Source of the DNA: JAVJSU01 sp040219275
GTDB taxonomy: Bacteria; Chloroflexota; Anaerolineae; Aggregatilineales; Phototrophicaceae
DNA: 64,000 nt
Direction of reading: 5' to 3'
Assembly (NCBI GenBank): GCA_040219275.1
Contig: JAVJSU010000006.1
Span: 93,283 to 157,282, forward strand
Shown one piece after another: positions 43,098 to 51,847 of the stretch. The position numbers and the translations under genes are program-made. The first letter of the stretch is position 1; every line of letters begins with the position of its first letter. The notes below the pieces were generated by a model. The model made no database searches, had not been told where the DNA came from, and saw only the letters and a list, made by a program, of their open reading frames with translations.

Positions 43098-45044
43098 CTA
43101 CTCTGCGATAAACCACTGTTCCGGGCGTGTCATTTTCATGGAACCGGTAACAAAACCCGCAGTCCATTCATCAGGATGGTTCTGAATCCGTGTATGAATG
43201 GGCAAATAGCCGGGTATTGGACGGGCGGTACCCATGAGCCAGAACCCATCGGCAGCAACCTGTATGATCTCTGCCATCGCTTCGATCTGTGCTTCCGCCG
43301 TTGGCAGGGTCATCAGTGTCAAATACCGTTCACGTTGCTCCAAGAATTCCCCTTCGAGAGGAACTTGCACACGATCCCCAAAGCCGCCATATCGCCATGC
43401 AAATGATCCGTTCATCCAAAATCCCTGATATTCTGTTGGGACGAGGTAGCGTGGATCCAACATGGAGGTCAAACCTGCCCCGCCTTCACCTGCCCATATA
43501 ACAGCTTGTAGCGTATTTTGTCCGACGCGCTCGTCAAACACATCATCTGTCACTTCGCTGAACAATGCTTCTACGCCAACTGCATCCCAGTAACCACTGA
43601 TAAGTTCACCCACTTGTGTGGCTGGCGATGCATCGCTCGACACCAAAACGAATGTTATGCGCTCCCCATCAGGACCCAGGCGATAACCGTCGCTATCTCG
43701 ATCTGGCGCAACACGATCCAGATACTCATTTGCCAGATCAATATCGAACTCAGTAAACTGAGTTGCCAGTTGTTCGTTATAAAGCGGTGAATTTTCTAAT
43801 GGCGCATACTGAGATGGTGTTGACATGCCAAAATGGACGATCTCAATGATCTCTTCACGGTTAATGGCGTGTGACAAACCAATACGGAAATCTCTATTTC
43901 GGAAGACCTCACGCAGAGCATCGTCTTGCACATTGAGATTGAGATGAATCGTGTTGGTTACGCCCGCATTATCTTGCGGCGTACCAATTCTGATCGCGCG
44001 ACCCTCATCGACTGCATCGAAGAACAGAATGCGGTCAGCCGATGCTGCATCAGGCATATAATCAATATCCCCGTTCAGCATGGCGAATGTGAGTGTCTCG
44101 CCATCTTGATATTGGGTGACAATGAGTGAGTCAATGTAGGGAAGTTGATTCCCCTCGCTATCTACACGCCAGTAATAGGGGTTTCTTTCGAAACGGATTA
44201 TGTTATCAGTGCCCAACTCTTCAACCATCATCCAGGCTGCCAGTGTCGGCTTTACGGGATACTCCAGCAACTCCGGATTTGGCGGGAAGTAAATGAATTC
44301 TGCCGTTGAGTTAAGATACTTAACGAACAAAGCGGGCCAATCTCCGACTCCATCTTCGGCATCAATCAGTTCCTGCACATCGGGATTGTAGTCCGCATGA
44401 AATTGCTTTAGAAAATGTGCCGGACGATTTGTAATCTCATGACCGAACCACTGAGCCATTCTAAAAGTCAGAAGACCTTGCGGCTCAGCAAATGTGAATC
44501 GTACGGTGTAGTCATCGATTGCCTCAGCTTCAAAGTCATCAGGACTATCGGTGGGCCACAACTCTGAGAATGCACCGCCGGGCCAGATTCGAAGATCAAA
44601 TATGACCTCGATATTGAACAAGATGTCTTCGACGGTAAATGGATGACCATCTGACCATTTCATGCCCTCACGTAAGTAGAAGGTATATTCGGTGGCATCA
44701 TCACTGACCTCCCAGTCAGCGAAGATACTGGGTTCTACACCAGAAAAATCGGTTGTCCAATTCAATGGACGTTCCCAACTGATCCCCAGCATACCATTCC
44801 AGAAAGGATCGCCGGTGTAACCCAGTCGTAGTTCGCCGCCATATTGTCCGATTTCATTAAATGGTGTCGTAACCTGGGGGGTAATCGGGAGACGCTCTTC
44901 AAGTGGCGGCAGTTCACCAGCTGCTACTCTCGCGGCAAGCATTGGTGATTCGGTAAATGTCATGTCCTGTGCGGAAACAGCAGGAATAACGGAAAGCATT
45001 AGAAGCATGAATAGAAATGCTAGGTATGTAATTCTTTTTTGCAT
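43098..45044 (-). CDS. ABC transporter substrate-binding protein, family 5 (OppA-like)
   Basis: A 648-residue extracellular binding protein with a signal peptide (MQKRITYLAFLFMLLML, then AVSAQ). The SBP_bac_5 pattern is seen: DFSGVEPSIFADWEVSDDATEYTFYLREGMKWSDGHPFTVEDI near residue 100 and LSHAINREEIIE near 395. No lipobox Cys, so it is either released or held by the uncleaved segment. Members often bind oligosaccharides or peptides; the gene neighbours (Gfo/Idh/MocA, SDR, enolase superfamily) favour a sugar-derived ligand. First gene of the transporter operon. Confidence 0.93.
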   Translation of the reverse strand: MQKRITYLAFLFMLLMLSVIPAVSAQDMTFTESPMLAARVAAGELPPLEERLPITPQVTTPFNEIGQYGGELRLGYTGDPFWNGMLGISWERPLNWTTDFSGVEPSIFADWEVSDDATEYTFYLREGMKWSDGHPFTVEDILFNIEVIFDLRIWPGGAFSELWPTDSPDDFEAEAIDDYTVRFTFAEPQGLLTFRMAQWFGHEITNRPAHFLKQFHADYNPDVQELIDAEDGVGDWPALFVKYLNSTAEFIYFPPNPELLEYPVKPTLAAWMMVEELGTDNIIRFERNPYYWRVDSEGNQLPYIDSLIVTQYQDGETLTFAMLNGDIDYMPDAASADRILFFDAVDEGRAIRIGTPQDNAGVTNTIHLNLNVQDDALREVFRNRDFRIGLSHAINREEIIEIVHFGMSTPSQYAPLENSPLYNEQLATQFTEFDIDLANEYLDRVAPDRDSDGYRLGPDGERITFVLVSSDASPATQVGELISGYWDAVGVEALFSEVTDDVFDERVGQNTLQAVIWAGEGGAGLTSMLDPRYLVPTEYQGFWMNGSFAWRYGGFGDRVQVPLEGEFLEQRERYLTLMTLPTAEAQIEAMAEIIQVAADGFWLMGTARPIPGYLPIHTRIQNHPDEWTAGFVTGSMKMTRPEQWFIAE

Positions 45045-45407
45045 TTGTATAACCCTTCTTAATTAGATGACCGTAAACAAACTTCTCACTGTATATGGAC
45101 GAAGGTTTCATATGTCCACAAGCAGAATTTGCTTAGGTCTATCAACAGAGTGAACTAAGTTTTGCCGTATAACGTTCAGGATATTTGTTATATAGTATCT
45201 ATTCGCAGGGAGCCTCCTTTCCTGTGTAATTTTATTGGTCGGAAGTGACGCTTAAGTCCACTTACCACAGTATTCTTGGTGTCATCTTCCGGCTAACATC
45301 AATCAATTCACATAAAAGTGGGCGCTTGGCATCGAGATTTGTGCTTCATATATTTAAACCAAGCAATACACTTTCAAGCACATGAGAAGTAGGATAGTTT
45401 TTATTGA
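45045..45407. other. intergenic region before the transporter operon
   Basis: A 363-bp gap between the RraA-like gene and the binding-protein gene, both on the minus strand, so it should hold the transporter promoter. It is AT-rich with no repeat or palindrome as clear as the one in front of the GntR gene. Nothing more is supported. Confidence 0.45.
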
Positions 45408-46088
45408 TCATAAGATGCCATGCTTGGTAAAAACTTCACTAGCTGTTAATCCATTAAGTAGTGCGTCTCTGGCGATGTTTTCACCACGAACTTTGGTCAA
45501 TGCTTGCGTAAATACCTCTTCGACAGCGTCACTTGGTACAACAAGTACCCCATCAATATCTCCCATAATGACATCACCGGGATGAATGACGACATTATTG
45601 ATCTCAATGGTGACGCGAAAGTCGATGACCATGCCACGTCCGCGTTGATCCTGGGCGTAGGGTCCCAGTGAAAATACTGGATAGGACATTTCGAAAATAC
45701 GTTGGCAGTCACGGATATAGCCATCACATACAGCACCAACTGCACCACGTGACCGCATCGCAATGCACATCAATTCACCTACAAGTGCATAACGCGGAGA
45801 GGAGCCAGCACAGATGTAAACTTCGTCTTGTTGGAGATCATCCAAGGCTACGAGCATCTGACCAAATGGGTGATTACCCTCCGGCTCACTGAATACATCA
45901 GCTTCCAATACAGTCATGGCACGCCCAATCATGACCTGGCACTGACCTGGTGGTTCAAGGGGACGGATTTGTGGAGACAGAAACTGATGTCGTAGGCCAA
46001 TCTGGTCACAAATATCCCCGACAACAGCTGTATATAACTCCCTACGACCTAGTTCAAAAAGTTCTTTATCGGAATTCCATTGGGTCAT
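45408..46088 (-). CDS. RraA-family protein (aldolase/decarboxylase-like)
   Basis: A 226-residue protein with the RraA/HMG-aldolase core: GRAMTVLEADVF, GELMCIAMRSRGAVGAVCDGYIRD (the R...D pair that binds Mg and substrate) and PGDVIMGDIDGVLVVP. Members act as 4-hydroxy-4-methyl-2-oxoglutarate aldolase or oxaloacetate decarboxylase and often stand in sugar-acid pathways. The regulatory RraA of E. coli is a different subset. Its ATG overlaps the stop of the GntR-type gene, so the two are co-translated. Confidence 0.88.
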   Translation of the reverse strand: MTQWNSDKELFELGRRELYTAVVGDICDQIGLRHQFLSPQIRPLEPPGQCQVMIGRAMTVLEADVFSEPEGNHPFGQMLVALDDLQQDEVYICAGSSPRYALVGELMCIAMRSRGAVGAVCDGYIRDCQRIFEMSYPVFSLGPYAQDQRGRGMVIDFRVTIEINNVVIHPGDVIMGDIDGVLVVPSDAVEEVFTQALTKVRGENIARDALLNGLTASEVFTKHGIL

Positions 46089-46801
46089 CGAGATTCATCC
46101 TCAGGGTCAATGAGATCAATTGTCATTGCGATATTGTCAAAATGGTCGTCCATTGAACGGCCTGCCAGTTCAGGGTCTCGGGACGCAATCGCACTTACCA
46201 ATGCCTGGTGTAAAACCACAACTCGCTCAATTTCTTCATCCGTCGAACGACTTACACGACCTTGCACACTTGTTTGCTTTACTGCATCACGAAGTGATTG
46301 GATCACGTGAAATAGCATCTTGTTATGCGTTGCTTTTGCAATAGCTAGATGTAGCTCAACATCAAGTTCAGAAAACCGATTGACATCTAAGACATTATCA
46401 ATCATCTGTTGCAAAATGTTCCTGATTTGATTCATTTCCTCGGTACTGTGGCGTATTGCAGCTAGCCTAGCGCTCTGAATTTCCAGACCACGTCGGATTT
46501 CCATGAATTCATTTACAGTATCTTTCTGCAACTGTAGGGCGTGTTGAAAAAATTCAAAAAGCGGTTCGCTCGTGATTGGACGGATAGTCGCCTTTTTCCC
46601 ATTTGTGATTTCGATGATCCCACGTGCTTCCAGTTTACGAAACGCTTCTCGAACTACCGAGCGGCTTACCTGGAATTGATCTGTGAAATACTGCATTGAT
46701 GGCAAGGAGTCCCCGGGTTGGAGATTGTCCGATTGTATGTATGTGGTGAGTTCGTCTATTGCTTGATCAACTAGTGTTGATGCATTGAGTTTGTTGGTCA
46801 T
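46085..46801 (-). CDS. FadR-subfamily GntR transcriptional regulator
   Basis: A 238-residue regulator. The N-terminal winged helix (DSLPSMQYFTDQFQVSRSVVREAFRKLEARGIIEI) is GntR-type. The C-terminal FCD domain has the metal-binding residues in ELDVELHLAIAKATHN, VLHQALVSAIASRD and MDDHFDNI. FCD proteins sense sugar acids and related carboxylates. It likely represses the catabolic operon it heads and itself; a palindrome lies 62 bp upstream of the start. Confidence 0.93.
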   Translation of the reverse strand: MTNKLNASTLVDQAIDELTTYIQSDNLQPGDSLPSMQYFTDQFQVSRSVVREAFRKLEARGIIEITNGKKATIRPITSEPLFEFFQHALQLQKDTVNEFMEIRRGLEIQSARLAAIRHSTEEMNQIRNILQQMIDNVLDVNRFSELDVELHLAIAKATHNKMLFHVIQSLRDAVKQTSVQGRVSRSTDEEIERVVVLHQALVSAIASRDPELAGRSMDDHFDNIAMTIDLIDPEDESR

Positions 46802-46863
46802 AAAGTTTTCGACCTTGGCAAAATAATAACGATGATTTAAATATTAAAGCTGACTACCAATTA

Positions 46864-46878
46864 ACCTATATGATAGGT
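46864..46878 (-). promoter_or_regulatory. candidate operator of the GntR-type regulator
   Basis: Inverted repeat ACCTAT-ATG-ATAGGT in the 170-bp upstream region, with a TTGACA box (46903-46908, minus strand) 25 bp further upstream. The downstream -10 is unclear. Self-regulation by the adjacent FCD protein is inferred from position. Confidence 0.5.
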
Positions 46879-46968
46879 AGACTAACATATAGCATATATA
46901 GTTGTCAAGGAATTTACTTACATATTCCCGCGAGTCGAATTATTTCACTGAATTTAAATGACTATTTC

Positions 46969-47706
46969 TTAAGTAGACAATATCAAACTGCGCGAGTTGT
47001 TATATAACATCAGGCAGATCGACAAAGGAGAATTAAACGGCTCGAAAATCTTCACACCATGCCTCTTGCCAATGCAAAAATAGCGCCGACGTGTAAGGTC
47101 GCCGTCTTTTCTTCCGATCTTTCGCAAATAATCGCCACAGGCCCGAAATGGATCCTGTTTATATCGGGCATGTTCCGTGAAATACAGCTTACCAGAACTG
47201 AGCAACGCGGCATCCCCTAATGCACCACGCCGTACGGTTTGCATAATTTCACGTTGAACTACTTTCCTGACCTTCTTTGATTTTCCAGTACGCGGATGTT
47301 GCTGAATGGACTTATCTGTAATTGTATAAGTATTCGGCAAGCGCCACGCCGCAGAATGAAGCGCAATCTTTCCTAATGGGTCAGCAATCCGATATGGAGC
47401 GCCAGCAGTACCGGTGAGTTCACGTTCGGCACCTTCTAGCATCGAGGATGCAGGCAACACATGTAAGTCGGGATCCCACGCGCTCTCGACAATGCAATCC
47501 AGCATCACATTCGATGCGTCTTTTCGATCTGCCATGAGCACTGTATAAAGACTGTTGTCCGCGCCGAAATCATTGCGTCCGGTGGTGACCAGCGAGGCAT
47601 GTCCCTGACTATCGGTGTCGATCAACAACACCCGTGAATTGACCGCTTTGATGTGGCGCAGAAGTTGCACCAATCCAAATGCGATATTCGTCGCGGATGT
47701 GGATTT
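46969..47706 (-). pseudogene. module B scrap: parA-rep fusion formed by deletion
   Basis: The minus-strand frame starts inside the ParA P-loop (KSTSATNIAFGLVQ at 47706) and follows module A ParA to ADPLGKIA near 47362. It then switches in frame to the module A Rep text HSAAWRLPNTYTI and ends where Rep homology stops near 47036. About 2.4 kb (end of parA, all parB, start of rep) is missing compared with module A. TGAG-like microhomology at the junction suggests a short-repeat deletion. The C-terminal tail and the frame upstream of the P-loop are not native. It is not functional. Confidence 0.88.
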
Positions 47707-47983
47707 GTAGGGTAGGAACCAAGCGCCTTTGCCTGTTACCAGACAGGGTTTCTCTGAACCTCCCTCCGAACCGTACGTACACGTTTCCGTGTATACGGCT
47801 CTCCAGTTATTCCTCAGTCGTGTCATGATTGGTCTTCCTTATTGCCCGGTATGTTTTCTCCTGCATGAATGGCGAGGTGGCATGTTCGACAGACCACTAA
47901 CGTCTTCCTGTTCAGAGAAGCCATAGCGAGCACCCAGTTTGGAATATGTTTGCCGCGTTTCTGGTATTTGCGTTTGATTGTAA
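47707..47983 (-). mobile_element. group II intron, 3' end remnant
   Basis: On the minus strand a 34-nt domain V stands at 47768-47801 (GAGCCGTATACACGG-AAA-CGTGTACGTACGGTTC form, AAA loop flank as expected). It is followed by a domain VI-like region and ends CTAC (AY rule) exactly at the parA P-loop codon GGG/AAA. Upstream lies the end of the intron-encoded protein (47823-47983). The 5' part and most of the reverse transcriptase are gone, cut off by the IS481 element at 47984. Confidence 0.85.
47823..47983 (-). pseudogene. group II intron-encoded protein, C-terminal HNH fragment
   Basis: About 53 residues ending in a stop at 47823: KRKYQKRGKHIPNWVLA then NRKTLVVCRTCHLAIHAGE. This is the C-terminal endonuclease (HNH-like, CxxC...H) of intron reverse transcriptases. 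The frame is not the longest one here, but it is the one that matches the family. Confidence 0.8.
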
Positions 47984-48975
47984 TACGTCATACCCTTCCA
48001 GATACAAAGCAGTAAAATGAAAGAGAGAATAGGGAGGGATAAATGCATCAGGAAGCAAAAGATGAATTAAGGTTGAGACTGAAGCTAACAGTTCTTGAAT
48101 ATGCCAAATACTTTGGGGCGACCAATGCGTGCCAGGAGTTCGGTGTGCCGCGTTCGTCATTTTACGAATGGAAAAAGAAATACGCCCAAGAAGGTAGAGC
48201 GGGTTTAGTTAGAAAAAAGCCTGTCGCGAAAAACTATCCTGCTAAAACCTCACTTGAGGTTATTGAGAAAATTTTAGAACTACGCAGTGTATACCAGTTA
48301 GGATCAAAGCGAATTGTGTACTACCTGGATCGTTACCACGGGATCACGATATCAGAGTCTACAATCACGCGCGTTCTGCGTTCCCATGGTGTCAACCGAT
48401 TGCCAAAAACTGCCCCAAAACGTGCATTACATAGCAAAAGATACGCAAAAACAGTTCCGGGACATCATGTTCAGGTTGATGTGAAGTTCCTTCAATTTCA
48501 TGATTACGAAGGCAAGATCATTCAACGTTACCAATATACAGCCATCGACGATGCGACACGGGTTCGTGCTTTAAAGATCTTCCCAAAGCATAATCAGGAT
48601 GCTGCGATCCAGTTCATCGACTATGTGATTGAGACGTTTCCATTCCGCATCAGTACCATCAGAACCGATCGTGGTCATGAGTTTCAAGCCCGCTTCCACT
48701 GGCATGTTGAAGATCAAGGAATGCAGCACGTCTACATCAAACCAAGAACACCGCAGCTCAACGGTAAAGTCGAACGCTCCCATCGAACAGATCAGACAGA
48801 GTTTTATCAACTACTGACTTACACCGATGATGTTGATCTAAATGCCAAGCTCGAAGCCTGGGAAAACTTTTATAACTATGATCGACCTCACATTTCCCTT
48901 GATGGAAAAACACCTTATGAAGTGATGAAGTCTCTACTAAAATAATCGTCTGATTGTCTGCCATGGTATGACGTA
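47984..48975 (+). mobile_element. IS481-like insertion sequence
   Basis: The left end TACGTCATACC (47984-47994) matches the reverse complement of the right end (48965-48975); similarity continues weakly inward (CCAGA/GCAGA). No target duplication is seen. On the left it abuts the truncated intron-encoded protein, on the right a truncated toxin gene, so it marks a rearrangement joint. Confidence 0.75.
48043..48945 (+). CDS. IS481-family transposase
   Basis: A 300-residue transposase, ATG preceded by GGGAGGG. N-terminal HTH (TVLEYAKYFGATNACQEFGVPRSSFYEWKKKY), then an rve-type core with the catalytic Asp in HVQVDVKFL, Asp in IRTDRGHEF and Glu in NGKVERSHRTD. Full length and without frameshift, so it may be active. 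Confidence 0.9.
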   Translation: MHQEAKDELRLRLKLTVLEYAKYFGATNACQEFGVPRSSFYEWKKKYAQEGRAGLVRKKPVAKNYPAKTSLEVIEKILELRSVYQLGSKRIVYYLDRYHGITISESTITRVLRSHGVNRLPKTAPKRALHSKRYAKTVPGHHVQVDVKFLQFHDYEGKIIQRYQYTAIDDATRVRALKIFPKHNQDAAIQFIDYVIETFPFRISTIRTDRGHEFQARFHWHVEDQGMQHVYIKPRTPQLNGKVERSHRTDQTEFYQLLTYTDDVDLNAKLEAWENFYNYDRPHISLDGKTPYEVMKSLLK

Positions 48976-48977
48976 CC

Positions 48978-49574
48978 GCACTCCAACTAGCCACATTACA
49001 CATCAATGCAGCATTGGCGACAGCGAATGAAAGTGATACTGTACTTCGTAATATGTCAGACATCCACCTCGCTACCTTCCACAGCGACGAGGGGGCCGAA
49101 GCCACGCTCGATCATTTCGATGTGGCGATGTTCGTGGGTGGCATGGGCATGTTCGGGGGGATGCGCTTTTCTGCGGATGGTGGTGGGGGTAGGGGTAGGG
49201 GTGGGGGTGGACCTAGAAATGTCCCTGATCAAGATTGGGTTAATGTACACGGTGGTCAAAATAATTATCGAGGTAGATACATTTCACAACTTAGCAGAGA
49301 TGGGAAAGATAGACTTCCAAGAGATTGGGATGTTCATCATGTAATCCCACAAAAGTTTCGCAAACACCCTGAGTTTGAGAATTTCGATTTTCATCACCCA
49401 ACTAATCTGCGTGGTGTCGAGGGTGCACGATCTAATGATAATATTCACAGCCAAATCACAACCGAATGGCGGAATTGGGAGGCATCAAATCCTAATCCAT
49501 CACGAGTAGAAATCGAAAACTTTGCTAATCAAATTGAACAAAAATACAGCCAATACTATTGGGAAAACCAATAA
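48978..49574 (+). pseudogene. polymorphic toxin tip with HNH nuclease domain, 5' truncated by IS481
   Basis: The frame is open from the IS edge; an in-frame TTG at 49014 is the first possible start but has no ribosome site. A Gly/Arg-rich linker (GGGGRGRGGGG) about 70 residues in separates an unknown N-terminal stretch from a nuclease domain with WDVHHVIPQKF, then FDFHHPTNLRGV, the HNH/Endo VII pattern found in RHS- and contact-dependent toxins. The normal N-terminal delivery part is missing. The next gene, 20 bp later, is a good candidate immunity protein. Confidence 0.75.
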
Positions 49575-49593
49575 TGATAGACTTAAGGAGAGT

Positions 49594-50127
49594 ATGGTGA
49601 CGCACTTTGACTACAATTCAATATTTCAAGACATGCAACGCTTGGCAAAGCAAGTGAATGATAATATACAAACGGATGATAATGAAGTAATTTTGAATAC
49701 GGGAGAGCCTAACCCCTTTGTTGCTGAACATGTCCCAGTACTAAGTGAAATGTATGCAATTCTGCATCGTCTGGACCTACCAGATGTATATGTAGGTTAC
49801 TTTATACATAGTCCTGATAAAATGCAGTTAGACTATGGTAGGTTAGATTCCCCAGCTAGTATAAATGGTGGCCCATTTGAGGGTAAAGTGATAAGGTTTG
49901 GTAGTGATGGTGGGGGGAGTTCACTCGTAATTCATGTTGAAACAAAGTCCATTTTGCTAATTCCCTCCTTTGTTGGGATTGAGAATCAAATTGTTGATGG
50001 AAAAAATGAGAATATATTCTGTGTTGCTCCAAATATCCAGATTTTCCTTAAACGTCTCAAGCAAGATATACAGCACTACCTACAAAATACGCCCAACTGG
50101 TTTTATCTGACAAGTGGTTTATATTAA
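49594..50127 (+). CDS. probable immunity protein, SMI1/KNR4 (SUKH)-like
   Basis: A 177-residue protein from the ATG at 49594 (AAGGAG 6 nt upstream). A central stretch, EGKVIRFGSDGGGSSLVIHVETKSILLIPSF, has the SUKH layout (FxSDGGG...), and a long C-terminal helix follows. SUKH proteins neutralise nuclease toxins. The position directly behind the HNH toxin tip supports this pairing. Low GC compared with the flanking insertion sequences. No signal peptide; cytoplasmic. Confidence 0.65.
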   Translation: MVTHFDYNSIFQDMQRLAKQVNDNIQTDDNEVILNTGEPNPFVAEHVPVLSEMYAILHRLDLPDVYVGYFIHSPDKMQLDYGRLDSPASINGGPFEGKVIRFGSDGGGSSLVIHVETKSILLIPSFVGIENQIVDGKNENIFCVAPNIQIFLKRLKQDIQHYLQNTPNWFYLTSGLY

Positions 50128-50133
50128 TATTGA

Positions 50134-50835
50134 CATTTAAGCAAATACACCAATTCCAACAGTCGCCGCAATCTGGCTCGTAATCTGAACTATGATGGTT
50201 ATCTGAATCCAAGGGATATTGATCCGAATGCAGGTGATTGGCGAGCACATTACATTGTACCTTTTGGCGCAAATAATCCCCCCTCGGCTGATGAAGCACG
50301 TGCAATTCTTACCCGTGCAGGTATTGATATCAATAGCAGTGCGAACGGGGTTTAGCTCCCTCAAGATGAAATCGCAAGACAATACGCGATAAGAGAATGG
50401 GGAATTGACCAAAATCACATCCCGAATCTCCATGGACAAGGTTTCCATACACATGCCTACTATGATGCGATACGAACTCGTCTTGCAGATGCAGAATTAA
50501 CCGCGATGGAACAATATCGCAGATTGAATGCAATGAATGATATAGAATTTGAGATAACAGATGAGTTTGGAAATATGCAATATATTGTCAATAGGAATAT
50601 ACCCAATGGTCCACATGCCGAGCGCCGAATAGCACAACAGTTGCGTGTGCAAGGGATTGAGCCGTCACAAGTCACTAGAATTTATTCTGAATATTCCCCA
50701 TGTCTTAATAGTTGCGATCCATTTTTGGCGAAAAACTTTCCGGATGCTAATGTATATTATAGCTATGCTTATGAAATTCAAAGTGAACGATGGGCTTTTA
50801 GTCAAGCCCGTAATGATGTGAGTTTGAAAGAGTAA
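50134..50835 (+). pseudogene. orphan toxin cassette: AHH-like nuclease plus XOO_2897-type deaminase
   Basis: One frame of 234 codons with no start of its own and one in-frame TAG (50353-50355). The first part (NLARNLNYDGYLNP, WRAHYIVPFG, ARAILTRAGIDIN, NGV-stop-LP, LHGQGFHTHAYYDAI) is an AHH-type HNH nuclease in which the second His of AHH is Tyr. The second part (GPHAERRIAQQL, YSEYSPCLNSC) shows HAE and PCxxC, the zinc site of cytidine-deaminase-like toxins of the XOO_2897 group. From the internal ATG at 50506 the deaminase half alone is open (109 residues). Confidence 0.78.
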
Positions 50836-51040
50836 TCTTGATGAACCTAACACAACTAGAATATACAATTGATCTCCTATGGAATGATCGGCTAGAGCCA
50901 ATACAAGTCAAAGATAAGCTAGCAAATTTACCAAAAGAACAACAAAATTTTCTCCAAAATAAGGGTTTACCAAAAAGTGAGGAAATAGTACATATTTCAA
51001 CTTGGAATTTAACCTTTGAATTTGATTGGTCACAAACTAG

Positions 51041-51847
51041 GTTTTGTTGTCATTTGAGATAAATGGATAGAATAGTCTCATGACAGATGTGAGACTAACC
51101 GACGAACAATGGACGAAAATTCGGGACTTTCTTTTACAAGACCCGAATGCTTACGTGGGCAAGGATGAAGATGCTTGCCGCCGCTTTGTTGAAGCCGTGA
51201 AATGGGTCAGTCGCAGTGGTGCTCAGTGGCGACTGTTGCCCGAAGAATACGGCTACTGGAATACGATTTACAAGCGCTTTATGCGCTGGTGCCGACAAGG
51301 TGTTTGGGAACGGATGTTGGTTCATTTCAGTGACGATCCTGACATGGAAAACGGGATGATTGATAGCACGATTGTAAGAGCGCATCCCTGCGCGGCAGGT
51401 GCCGAAAAAAAACGGTGAACAAGCTCTGGGACGCAGTCGCGGTGGGTTTAGTACCAAGATCCATGTGCTTGTTGATAGTCTGGGGTGTCCCTTGCGCTTT
51501 GTGTTGACTGCGGGACAACGCCATGACATCACCCAAGCTGAAAGCCTGATGGCTGGCTTCGTTTTTGAGCGTCTCATCGCGGACCGTGGTTATGCCGCTC
51601 AAGATTTTGTGAACTGGCTGCTTGAACGCGGTATGGAAACGGTCATACCGCCTCATCAATTGGCGAAAGAGGCGCGTGAGTATGATCGTTGGTGGTATCG
51701 TGAACGTCATCTGGTCGAATGTTTTATCAACAAAATCAAGCATTTTCGCCGTATCTTTTCTCGTTTTGAGAAGCTCGATGTTGCTTATCTCGGCTTCCTA
51801 CACTTTGTCGGTACACTCATCTGGTTACGCTGAAATGTCAACACATC
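51041..51847 (+). mobile_element. IS5-family insertion sequence with CTAG target duplication
   Basis: An 807-bp element. Ends GTTTTGTTGTCATTTGAG (left) and the complement GATGTGTTGACATTTCAG (right) match at 14 of 18. CTAG flanks both sides (51037-51040 and 51848-51851), the typical target of the IS5 group. It interrupts the SUKH-4-like gene; excision restores that frame exactly. Confidence 0.93.
51080..51833 (+). CDS. IS5-family transposase in two frames (programmed shift)
   Basis: The first frame (51080-51418, 112 residues) has the N-terminal part ending with the first catalytic Asp (MIDSTIVRAH). The second (51399-51833) has the RGGFSTKIHVLVD, LIADRGYAAQ (second Asp) and RERHLVECFINKIKHFR (Glu) parts. 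They overlap at an A8 run (gccgAAAAAAAAcgg), a slippery site that would give the full protein by -1 shift, as known for this group. Probably active. Confidence 0.9.

Noticed and set aside
47839..48160. Two longer frames on the minus strand over the intron/IS border
   Set aside because: They are out of frame with the clear HNH text of the intron-encoded protein and run through the IS end.
49056..49259. Antisense frame with threonine-proline repeats over the toxin linker
   Set aside because: It is the complement of the G-runs that encode the Gly linker; no start signals and no family match.
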